A stretch of 64,000 nucleotides of DNA from Lagopus muta. Taxonomy: Eukaryota > Chordata > Aves > Galliformes > Phasianidae. The notes beneath the pieces are model-generated. The model was not told the origin of the DNA, did not search any database, and was given only the letters and a program-made list of their open reading frames with translations. Location of the stretch: positions 68,272,134 through 68,336,133 of the forward strand of contig NC_064435.1 in assembly GCF_023343835.1 (NCBI RefSeq), in the 5' to 3' direction. The translations under genes and the position numbers were made by a program. Below are positions 50,801 to 64,000 of this stretch, one piece after another (positions within the stretch are counted from its first letter, which is position 1; every line of letters starts with the position of its first letter).

Positions 50801-53800
50801 TGCATTATATATGCAATATATACATTTCTGTGTACAAGGTGTGTACCCGCAGCAGCTGGACCTAAGCACTTAACCTGCCCAGTGGCTGCCCTTGGATTCC
50901 ACTCTTCCTAACTGCTGGCACCTATGTACCAGCACCTGAGTTCACGTCCCATGCTCACAGTCACACACACACAGACATACTATGAACTCCCAACTAACTA
51001 TGCTTAGACATAGGTGACATTAAACACAATAGCCATACCATAGATTCATGTTCTCCCCAGCAGCTGATAACTGGGCGTACAAAAGAGGCCTGCAGTTCTA
51101 CTCCAGCTGCAGGGATATTCTTTGCTCAGATTTTCTCTAAACAGCTTCATTTAAAAAATTAGTGTTTTGCTCATATATAGGATTGATTGTTAAGAAATAG
51201 TCAATTTATGGACAAGCTAATGAACCAATCACAAGAGGGGCTGTTAGATAGCAGATATGGAAAATCACTCACTGTGCTTGGTCATCTTGAATGTTCTGTT
51301 TCTTGACAAATCTAATTGTATATTTTTGCCCCACGCTGGTTTCCTTTTAGCAAAATATATTTTTCTTAGTGATCTGAAACAATGATGTAAACACAAAATC
51401 TACACTTCACAGCCATCTTCACAGACATACTGATTGCCTGATGTTCACACAAGGAATTTCACTTCTCTGTCAACCTATTGGAAGTGAAGTAGTCATGCTT
51501 AAAAATAACTATGATGCTGACTGGCACATGCACGTGCAGGCTGCGTAAATTGGCCTTCCCATCCAGACAGAAATGCAAATGAGAGAGGCTAGCTGATAAA
51601 AACAAACTTATGTGAACCACCCAAATGCTTTCTCAATATTGGAAGTAATCAATCATGGAATGGCTTGGGTTGGAAAGGGAAAAAAATACAAAACACGTAG
51701 CACAGCTCTCATTGTTCACAGAAGCTGATTTCCATAACGCCGTATTTTTCAGCCTGTGAGCATACAAGGATTTGTGCTTCCATGGTCATTTTGAATGGTA
51801 GCCTTTGAATGAGCTTTCATTTTAAATAAACATTTTGTTAAGGGCTCTCCGACAAGAATTTGGAATGGATGTTAGTGGGGTCTCCAGGTAATTCTGGTCT
51901 CTGGGAATAAGGTCTCTTACCTCTGTTAACCTTCATGCACATTCCTCCAGATAAACATACTTCCCTTTTCAACTTTCTGCTCTAGCAGCAAGGCCAGCTG
52001 TTTGGCAGCAAGGCTGGGCACTCAGCCAGAGTCCTAATTTATCTAGAAGGGATTTTATCTTTCCTACTGTATTCTGTAAATATTTTGTGATAGCAGATGT
52101 GATGTGACACTTTCCTGGGCGATTGATGAGATTTGCCCTGAGACATCACAGACCATCTCTTCACTCTTGTGGGTAACTGCAGAGGTAATTTCTGTGAGAC
52201 CCAAACATATTGTCCATAATTCTTTCTGGGTTCCATGTGGCCAAAATGAGCATGATAGTTTGAATCAGGTCCAACAAACAATAACATCATGCAGTGCAAA
52301 GTACAATAAATTGTTCTTAGCAGCTGTGTGGAAAGCTGAGGCAGTGTTGCCTATCCTGTAGATGATACAAACTACACTGAAGTGCCTAGAAAAGCACTTG
52401 TACCTGTCTGATAGCCCTGTGCCTGAGCCACCACTAGCAACAAAGGATTATCTCCAGATCAGCACCAAGCAATTGTACTCTTATGGACAGACTAAGTGTA
52501 CATTATGCACTATCATACTGTTGACCACAGGAAAGATCTGCACTCAGAGCAGGGAAGAATTTCCCTTGCCACAGAGATGCAGAAAATAGAGTGCAGCAGT
52601 AAGAAATACAGAGCAAAAGATTAAAAAGGTGGCTTCCACGTCCTCAGGACAGCAGTTGTACACATATCCTCATCATTGTTGCTCTCTCCATTCCTAAAAG
52701 AAACAATGCAAGGGATGATTCTGAAGTTGTCTGCACTCCACAGCCAAGTCAGCTGTGGATTTCTCCAGTGCACTCTTGAGACATCCCAACAGGTAGTATG
52801 GAGTATAGTTTGGTACTGTGTATTGTTCTCACAGGTAAGGATCAGAACAATCAAGAGACAACCCCTATTAGAGGTGGTGAGGGACTCATATATCTGTACA
52901 AACAAGGAGCTACGGGAGGATGACTATATATTGCATGGGAATTGGCTGAGTCCTTGATAAAACACCCCATGAGAAAACTACTATCAGAAAGGATGGCCAC
53001 TGGACAGCTTGACCTAGACCATCAAAAAGAGAAGGAATCAACAGGAGTGTTTTTAAGAAAGTGTCAACAAACTTGTTAAAAAAACACTTTTCAAACAGTA
53101 AGTAGAATATGTGTGCAGCTGGAAAGGACAGTATGGCTTTGTGGAATGGCTTTATGCTCAGAATCATTTCTGTGGAGCTGTCTGCGTAGTCAGTCTGATT
53201 GAACTCCTCCTAACTCAGGTTAGATGAACTGAGCAAGTAAGAGTCAAAGACTGCAGAAAAGTTATTAATTCCATGCATTTTGCGTCCATGCATTAGTGTT
53301 TTCTCCCATCACACAAGACTCATAGCACAAATCTCAACCCACAGTACTGGTAGTCATGACTTAGCTGGGTTCTGAGAATTTTGCACAATCCTCCAAAGCT
53401 GAAGAGTTATAGTGTGTTAGTGGCTGTCACCTGATTACATGAAGAGATTAGATCCTGGCTGTTGTCTAATAAATTTTTTTGTCAGGAAGCCCTATCACAA
53501 CCTTTGGAGAAATCACCTGAGATCCACTTCATAGGTATCACCAGTCAACTTGGAATGAGGAAACAGCTACACCCCAGTGATGAAGAGAGCCTGCCTCTCC
53601 AGGTTCCAAGCCAGCACACAGCACACCTATCTTGTCTTCAGATGAACCTGCTGGTTCCAGATCTGAGAAGGATCTCCATGTACATTGCCACTCCACCAAA
53701 AGAAGAACAATGCTGAGCAAGTTTTCTTTCTGTAAGCAGAATGAGCGTTTGATCTATTTGCTCTATGGCTTCAGCCAACATCAGACCATTTTCTGTAAGA

Positions 53801-56800
53801 AAAGGGTATCCCCTTGGCAGCTACTATGAAAAACAAATAAGCAGCTTCTTCTTAAGAGTTGTACTGGAGGCCAAATTGTTCAAAGGCAGGCTTAAGGCTG
53901 CAGGGCAGGCAGAACTTTCACTCAGCCGAGAAGAACAACAGTCATTATCAGAGCTTATTGCTGGCTTCTGAGGCCTTCCCATGGCCTCTCAGTAGGAATC
54001 TGGGGCTGCTTACATCCTTTTGGATGCTTTGAACCTATGGTGTTTTAGAAGTACGAAAAAAAACAAAGCTGCCCTTTATGAATTTACAGGTGCATCACTG
54101 TGGCACATGGCAGCAGGAATGGCACTTTCTATTTGCTCAGACCCACGACCTGTATGGAGTGACAGGAGCTGTTCCTTTGCTAAGGCTAAGCACCACCAAC
54201 ACAGACAACCAGAAATCCTCAGCTGACATTTTATTTCTCCTACCTCATGGTTTTTCTGCTCTTGTCACAGTAAATGAGTGATGTGGTACTGTTCATACAG
54301 TGCTCATCAGTCCAATTCATTCATACGCTTATTGTAGAGCTGGTGCTTTCTGAGATTGGACACTGATACTATGAACAGACTCCTTAATTTAGTTCATATG
54401 GCTGTGGAGGAGAGAATGCCATTGCAAGTAACTGTGATGCTCACTGATGCTCACTCACAGACAGGATACAAGCATTGCCATCGCAAGGAGGCCTTGGGAT
54501 GTTGTGGTTTATTTTGTTCAGCTGCAGCCTTCAGGATCCCAAAGGCATGTCTGCTCCACTGACTGTGTCTATGGAGACAAACTGGAGAAGACCTGGTAAA
54601 TTGCTAGATGGTCTTTGGCCACAGACAGTCCATGCACTGAAAAGAATTATGGTAAAGCAGTTTACCATGAATCAAGTAAGTCAGAGGAAGCTGTAAAGGG
54701 GCCACCTAGTTCCACTATTGAGCTAGAAGAATTTGGTGCAAGAAAGCTGGAGTGCTGTTAGAAAGTTCGGAGGAAAAGTGTCTGAGTATTGTCTTGCCGA
54801 TCCCTGGCCTTGACTTCAGCTCCTTCAAAGAGCAAATGGTAAAGGCGTGTGCTGACAGATGAGCCTGCGTGGCCACCTGGCCAACACCTCCATCTCCACA
54901 CACCATCTCCTTTGTTCTCCTCATTCTCATCAGCCCCTATCTAATCCTACAGCTGTTCCACATTATTGTCATTTAAAAACCTTGCAAAAAATTTTTGCTC
55001 TCCTTTGATCTTCTCGTCTTCTTTGCTCACTTATCCATAGGCCAATGTTAATATGGCTCATGTCGGCACTTTTATACTGGCATCAAGCTGTTTCTCTTCT
55101 GGAAATCTTCCTGAGATGTCATAGTGATTTAACTGTGACCCAAGAACAGTTGAACATTATAGCTTTGAAGGTGGAGATGCAGGACATAGACATACTTAGC
55201 GAGAGGGAAGCACACTACAAGGGTGCAGTTTCGATTTAAATAGATGAAGTAAGTGGGCAAAGTTAAGAAATGAAAAATAGGCAGCTGCCCGCATGAAATC
55301 AATTAGTTTCTTGAAACCTTTACATGATCAAATATAGCTTTGATCTAGCTTGAGAGCTAATAAAACTGAGCTGCATCTTTCACATAATGTTTTGTTAACT
55401 CTTTCCATAGAGATTCTCCTATACATAACTGTTACCTCTGGAGTTAGTAGGGAAGCAGCTGGTGCCCTCTTTGGTGCCATGTTAGCATGGCAGATGAAGG
55501 CTCAAGAACACATCCCCACTAAACAGATTTTACATCAGTTCTCTTATAGATTGTCTGGTACATCCTTCCACTTTTTTTTTTTTTTTAAAGCAAACCAACT
55601 CATCTAAATGTAAGCATTTGCACTATACTATTGCTCCTAGCAGTAATGCATTACTTTTAGATTGTTTTACTATCAGAAAGTCTGAAGCGGGATCTCTTGC
55701 TCTTTCCAGGATCCACACAGCTGTCAGCTGTCTCTAAGTGAAAACCTAGAGAATGACAGTGTAAAGATGATCTTGGGTCCTTGTAGAATGCAAATAGGAG
55801 CAAGAGAGGAACCCTGACTAGTTCCAAGAATTCGCTGCCATATACTTTCAATAGTGTCTCCTTAAGGAGTTCTCTCACTCTGTCATTCAGTAATGGCAGA
55901 TTATTCTTACAAAAGAAACTCTCTGTGGGATTCTCCATTAATCAAGACATGAAGGTACACCATCTTCTTTCATACAACTCTTCAGATTCCACTTAGAAAA
56001 AATACTTCCAAGAGCTTTATATCTATCTAACATTAACTGCATTTGTTTATTATCTTTCTCACAGAGAATTTTCTAAGCATAAAATCATTCTTAAAATGCT
56101 CACTGTGCTTGTCATCAGAATTTAATTTCCACACCCAAATAAAGAAAGCCTGCAAGATTTAATTCTCTTCAATTAGCAGTAAGTGTTGGCAGCATATTCT
56201 CTCTTAAGACCTTTGACAAATCTTAAAAGACAGGAATTCTTAATTTCCAATTTAAAAAACGAACTATGTATAATCTGTATCTCTCCAAACTTTCTTTAGA
56301 CAAGAAAGAGAGATGAAACAGAGTATAAGAACAGTTGAAAAAATTAGATACACCATCCTTAGAGCAGAACAAATAAATATTTTTGTCACAGAAAACTATA
56401 AAAAAAGCTCATGTTAGGTATGTAACTGCTATGTAATAAATGGAGATAAATTTTCCTAATAAAGCAGTATTTTGAAAGTAATCCTTGTTAAAGCCTTATT
56501 AATATGGCTTTAACAATTAATTAATTTTAATATGTAATATTAAGTCGATAACATAAATACATATAACATATTAGTTACACATTTTTTCTCACTTCTGTTG
56601 TAATACTGCAAATCTATACAATGTGTGTATGGTAAAAACTCTCAAATACGGACTTCCACCAAGATGTTTTGATACACATCCAGCATTAAACGCCAGCGGT
56701 GAGGCAAGAATCAAACCTGTCTATTCATGCAACCTCTCTCCCTCAAGCTGCCACCCTGATTGCAAGCGTAATTGAACTGCTTGTGAACTGCCTCCCACGC

Positions 56801-57344
56801 TTTCTCCATTTGCCACCAGCTATTTAATGTAGGCAGTTAGAAAAGGGTTTTCTTGTGTATGAACATGCCTGACTAGAAGCTGCAGCTGTTCACCAGTTGA
56901 TTTATCATCTGTTCAGATTCTCTGACACACGGCTGCCTTCCTTTGTAAGATGGGGGGAAGATAGAGTAGGAAGAAGAGACGGCTCATGGCTGACAGCTGT
57001 TTCAGCCTCTGCAGCTTAATTCGCTGCTGACTGTGCCTCAACACCCTAAATTTGGCTGAAGCTCAGCATTCATCAGAAAAGGACACTGAGCCAAGAGAGG
57101 AAGGACTGAACAAAGTGGAAGATTTAAGGAGGAAAAGATGACATGATTTTAGCTTGTTCAGGGTTACTTGTGCCAAGCATTCTTTAATGGGAAGAAGAAG
57201 CTGTTCTGAAGAAGGTAAAAAGCTGGGTTTCTAGGGGACAGAATAGAATGAAATAATGCCCCAACTCATGCCTTCTAAGGACCAGAAACATTGATCAGCT
57301 CAGTCTGAGAAATTAAAACTGTACATCTTCTCTCATATAATAGA
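50801..57344. other. Intergenic, largely unassigned
   Basis: AT-balanced sequence with one tiny CR1 end (51,648-51,685). From 52,600 to 55,250 several frames of 60-94 codons run on the plus strand, but I recognise no product and could not assemble a gene. From 55,940 to 56,680 it is very AT-rich. No RNA gene seen. Confidence 0.5.
51648..51685 (-). mobile_element. Very short CR1 3' end
   Basis: 'aatcatggaatggcttgggttggaaaggg' is the reverse complement of a CR1 3' terminus; the rest is absent, so it is a severe 5' truncation. Confidence 0.75.
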
Positions 57345-57765
57345 ATCATAGAATCATAGAACCATAAAAGAGCCTGGGTTGAAAAGGACCACAAAGATCA
57401 TCTAATTTCAACACCCCTGCCACAGTCAGGTTTGCCAACCACCAGACCAGGCTGCCCAGAGCCACATCCAGCCTCCAGGGATGGGGCATCCACAATCTCC
57501 TTGGGCAACCTGTTCCAATGTGTCACCACCCTTTGTGTGAAAAACTTCCTCCTAATATCTAACCTTAATCTCTCCTGTCTCAGTTTAAAACCATTCCCCC
57601 TGGTTCTATCACTATCCACCCATGTGAACAGCCTCCCTCCCTATAGGGAACAGCCTCCCTATATATAAACATATATGCTCCTTTCAAGTATTGGAAGGCC
57701 ACAATTAAGTCTCCCTGGAGCCTTCACTTCTCCAAGCTAAACAAGCTCAGTTCCTTATGTCCAGA
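57345..57765 (-). mobile_element. CR1 3' portion with internal duplication
   Basis: Begins with a triplicated 'agaatcatagaatcataga' 3' tail, then 'gcctgggttgaaaaggacc', 'ccagaccaggctgcccagagcc', 'tgtgaaaaacttcctcctaatatc', to 'tccaagctaaacaagctcag'. A short tandem copy of 'gaacagcctccct' occurs at about 57,627-57,665. Confidence 0.94.
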
Positions 57766-60700
57766 AATGTATTTACTGAAGAAAAATAGCAAAATTATAG
57801 AGTATAGCTATGGAAACTATCTCCCCCTTACCTCCTCCCCAACACTTTCTCCTGGTGACTAGAGCACTCTGAGGGTCACAAGATAGGTAAGGATGCACCT
57901 CCTTGTAGGACAGCCTTTTTCTCATGCTACCATCTAGCTAGAAACTGTGGATGGCCTTTTTCTTTACTGTACGTCTCTTCAGCAGATGCATCTGGTCAGA
58001 AATACTGTTGAAAGTTGTTCCTGGTCGTTCTTCATCCATACTGCAAAGGCTAAGAAGAAGGGGAGTAGAGCTAGTGAGCATGAAGGCTGCATTGTGTCAG
58101 AGCCTTGCAGCAAGAGTGTGGATGCCCAGAATTAAGGTCATATGGACCAACATCCTGGAGTGGTGCTGGAGAGTGTGAACTACTGGAGAACCTGTTGGTC
58201 ACCTCTCAACCCCTGCACTGGCCTGTTCGAATCATACCTGTGGCAACTGCCAGCTTCAGAGAAGGGAATTAAGGTTGCATCACAAGGGTATGATATATTA
58301 GCATTTTACCATTTCCAGGGGTGTAAATTGAGGCATATTAGAGGTATGAGACACTACCTGCCCTTATCTGTGTTAATGAGTTCAGAGTGTTCAGTGTTTA
58401 AAAACAGATTAATAGCAGGCATTGGGCAATACTGCCTGGAATGTTCCATGGAGATATTCAACTCAATTGCCATTACTTACCAAATCATATGAACTATTCA
58501 CACACTTGGAATTGTGGTCATCAGCACATGAAAGTCATCAACCACAAGGTTACCAAATACTCCAGCACTGTCCATTTGCCAAATCAAAGACGTATTTGGC
58601 TGAAGCTAAAACTGAAATCTAAGTGTCATCCAAGAGAAAGCTGTGGTTTTGTTTCCTGCGAAAGGCAGCCAGATTAAAACAATTTATAACAGATTAATTA
58701 AATGGCCTCTGAAGTAATGAAACTATATTTGTAGTCATTAATCATATGACTTTGACTATTCCCTTTAAATATTACCTTAAAGAAACTGAAGCAGATCTAG
58801 AACATCGTGTTACTGGCATAAGGCAGGCAATGCTAGTATGAGGCATTTTAGTACAGTGTTAATAATCTGAATGGACCATTTGAACTTACCCACAGCAAGC
58901 AAGGCATTCTGCATTCTGAGATTAGGATATTCTCAGTATTTTTTTTTAAATCAGTCCCTGTAAAGGAAATTCTCACTACGTTTACAGGGAATGCCTGATT
59001 TTAATGAGCAACATCCTTTCCTTGATTACCTGTTTTTCATATAGTCTCTAAAACCTTTTGATTGACCCAATAAACTAGTGTGTGTTTTCTCCCCTCATTT
59101 CCTTCCTACCTTCCCTTTCCTCCTCTCCTCATTAATTATTTGACATGGACTTCCAAATATTTTGTAAATGAGTAGATTTCATAAATTATTTTATAGTGAT
59201 TGTGCTTCTTCTAAACATCCAAAAGATGACCCTCAATTGTAATGTTTAGCACTGGATTCACAACCAGGTTCTGTTCCAAGCTCTGATTTTGATTGAATCT
59301 CTCTGAGCAGAATTTTAGCAAGAACAATTACTTTGGCTGAAAAGTGACAAATTATTATGCACAGATGGAAGGCTAATATGTATTATGGGCCATAATACCA
59401 AGAGAGATTATTTTTCAGAGTGCAATTGCCTTGTAAATTTAGATATTAACAACATAATTAATTATATTAATTAAAAACCTAGCTCAATTAAGTTCATCTG
59501 CATTTAGTTCCAAAATCATTCTCAGTGTCCCAAAATGGGGAAAGAATGGGATGGCTCTCCCTTTTTTGATCAGAAGAAACACAAATAACAGGACAGACAT
59601 TCAATTCTTCCTCCTGCCTTAATAAGACGTTACAGTATTTATGTGAGATTTGTCTGTTATATGTAAGATTACATTATGGATACAAGATAGTTTTAAATAT
59701 CTGAAACAAAAAGGATGCATTTAGCTTTCTTAATAGATATATTAGAATCAGGAAAGCAAGACCTGACAGTAGACAATGATAATTCCCCTTGTCCTTGTGT
59801 CACAAGAAGCCATTAGCTCTTTTTGCTCCACAAGTTGAACACTTCGAAAGGAAAGCATGTAATGTCTCCTCTTCTGTGGAGGTATTTCACTGACTTGCTG
59901 CAAGCTTCAAAGAATCATAGTGAGATACATGAGTAAACTGGCTTAGTAGCAAACTACCCCTTACCCATTTCTCATAGGAGACTTATTTCTTCTTCATATT
60001 CTTAAAATGTGGAGTAAGTTACAAACTCTGAGTAGGCTGTGCTCCAAACTTCCACTCTGTGTGTACTATTACACTAACATGGTATTTGCTGGCTTGATGC
60101 CATCGACAAAACATGACTGTAGCATCAGAAATAATAAATATATGAAAAGTTAAAACGAGTGAAAAACAAACCCTTCTCGGAAGATTGTAGCTACCTTTGG
60201 AAACAACCTGGCCCTTCCAAAACTGTGCGGGAACTGGAGATTTTTAGCATGGACATGTCAGCTTCAAGTTGTCATTTTTACCCACACAGAACTATATGGG
60301 TTAAGGCCTGGTCTCTCCTGGGTCTTCTCAGTATTTCAGAGTGGATCCACAAAGCACCTATACCGACTCCCAACCAGGAGCTGGTGTGGGGAAATATTGC
60401 TGGAACCCTCTTAGTAAATTTGGGCCATCGTGGAGACAATAATGTGAGGTACTCGAGGATAAAAGGAGACTATATACTTCGTGGTTTCTTTCTTATGGTA
60501 CACATATAAGAAAAGCTGAGGGTCCTGTTAGTGCATCTCCAAGTTAAATTAAAAGCACAGAACTATTCAAAATCCTGTGGGAAGGTGAACTCAAAGCAGC
60601 TGAAGTCTATGGTGCGTAACTGTACTCCTGGTTAATCTATTGAGGCAGAAGAGCAGTGTGGTTTCATTAGGTGGGAATCGTGGTGAAGGTGCTTTTACAC

Positions 60701-61039
60701 AAGGCAAGATCAATGCTTCTTTCATGTGGTTTGGTTTTGGTTATTTAGTTTATTGGGTGCTTCTAAGTGTAGTTTGTATGTTTTTTTCCTGAAAACAGAC
60801 CTGTTTCTTAAGACCCAAGTGACTGGCTGTTTGACTTCCAAAAACAAAGGTGAGGCTCTCGTCCCTCCAGTCAGTTTCCTTCAAGCTTAAGGGCATAGTT
60901 AGAGAATGCAGCTGTATCAACCACCACGATAACAGTATCACTTGAGCAGATAATATTCTCTCCTTAAAACTGAGTCCTGCTCCCTCCTCCTGTCCACCCC
61001 CTCCCTCACTCCGCAAAGTTCATTCACGCTGAACTCCCG
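57766..61039. other. Intergenic upstream of TENT4A
   Basis: No repeat or gene recognised. 58,680-60,150 is AT-rich and free of visible repeats, the kind of sequence that may hold conserved non-coding elements. Open frames at 58,142-58,492 and 60,159-60,509 (116 codons each) have no recognisable product. Confidence 0.5.

Positions 61040-64000
<2,961 letters not shown>

Noticed and set aside
53462-54700. Possible decayed transposase or retroviral gene
   Set aside because: I compared the frames by eye with HARBI1-like, hAT-like and mariner transposase motifs and found none; no LTRs or inverted ends bracket it. Kept only as an unexplained region.

Overview
This is a vertebrate nuclear window, almost certainly from a galliform bird such as chicken. 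Three things point there: many CR1 retrotransposon fragments whose 3' ends carry the avian 'attctatgat' tail, an internally deleted copy of a chicken-type mariner, and the gene order NSUN2 - SRD5A1 - TENT4A, which matches human 5p15.31. Species was judged by eye only.

Layout. From 1 to about 14,100 is an intergenic repeat-bearing stretch: CR1 pieces, one of which is split by a 329-bp LTR-like insertion, plus homopolymers. From about 14,150 to 30,586, minus strand, lies the complete NSUN2 gene. I placed 19 coding exons with GT/AG junctions and consistent phase (2,379 nt, 792 aa). From 30,947 to 45,238, plus strand, lies the complete SRD5A1 gene (5 coding exons, 801 nt, 266 aa), followed by a 3' UTR that may reach about 48.6 kb. 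The two genes are divergent; their start codons are 360 bp apart in one CpG island, so they probably share a bidirectional promoter. From 49 to 61 kb is AT-rich intergenic DNA with CR1 remnants and some unexplained open stretches. At 61.0-62.5 kb a second CpG island holds the TENT4A (PAPD7) promoter and its first coding exon (275 aa plus two bases of the next codon). The catalytic exons lie beyond the right edge.

How the genes relate. NSUN2 is an RNA cytosine-5 methyltransferase, SRD5A1 an ER steroid 5-alpha-reductase and TENT4A a non-canonical poly(A) polymerase. They are neighbours by conserved synteny, not members of one pathway. NSUN2 and SRD5A1 may be co-regulated through their shared promoter.

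I found no previously undescribed system. The items most worth a second look are the nested LTR-like element at 1,788-2,116, two unexplained open regions (about 2.7-3.7 kb and 52.6-55.2 kb), the NRF1-type site cluster before TENT4A, the shared promoter, the deleted mariner in SRD5A1 intron 2, and a T12G22 tract at 12,357-12,390.
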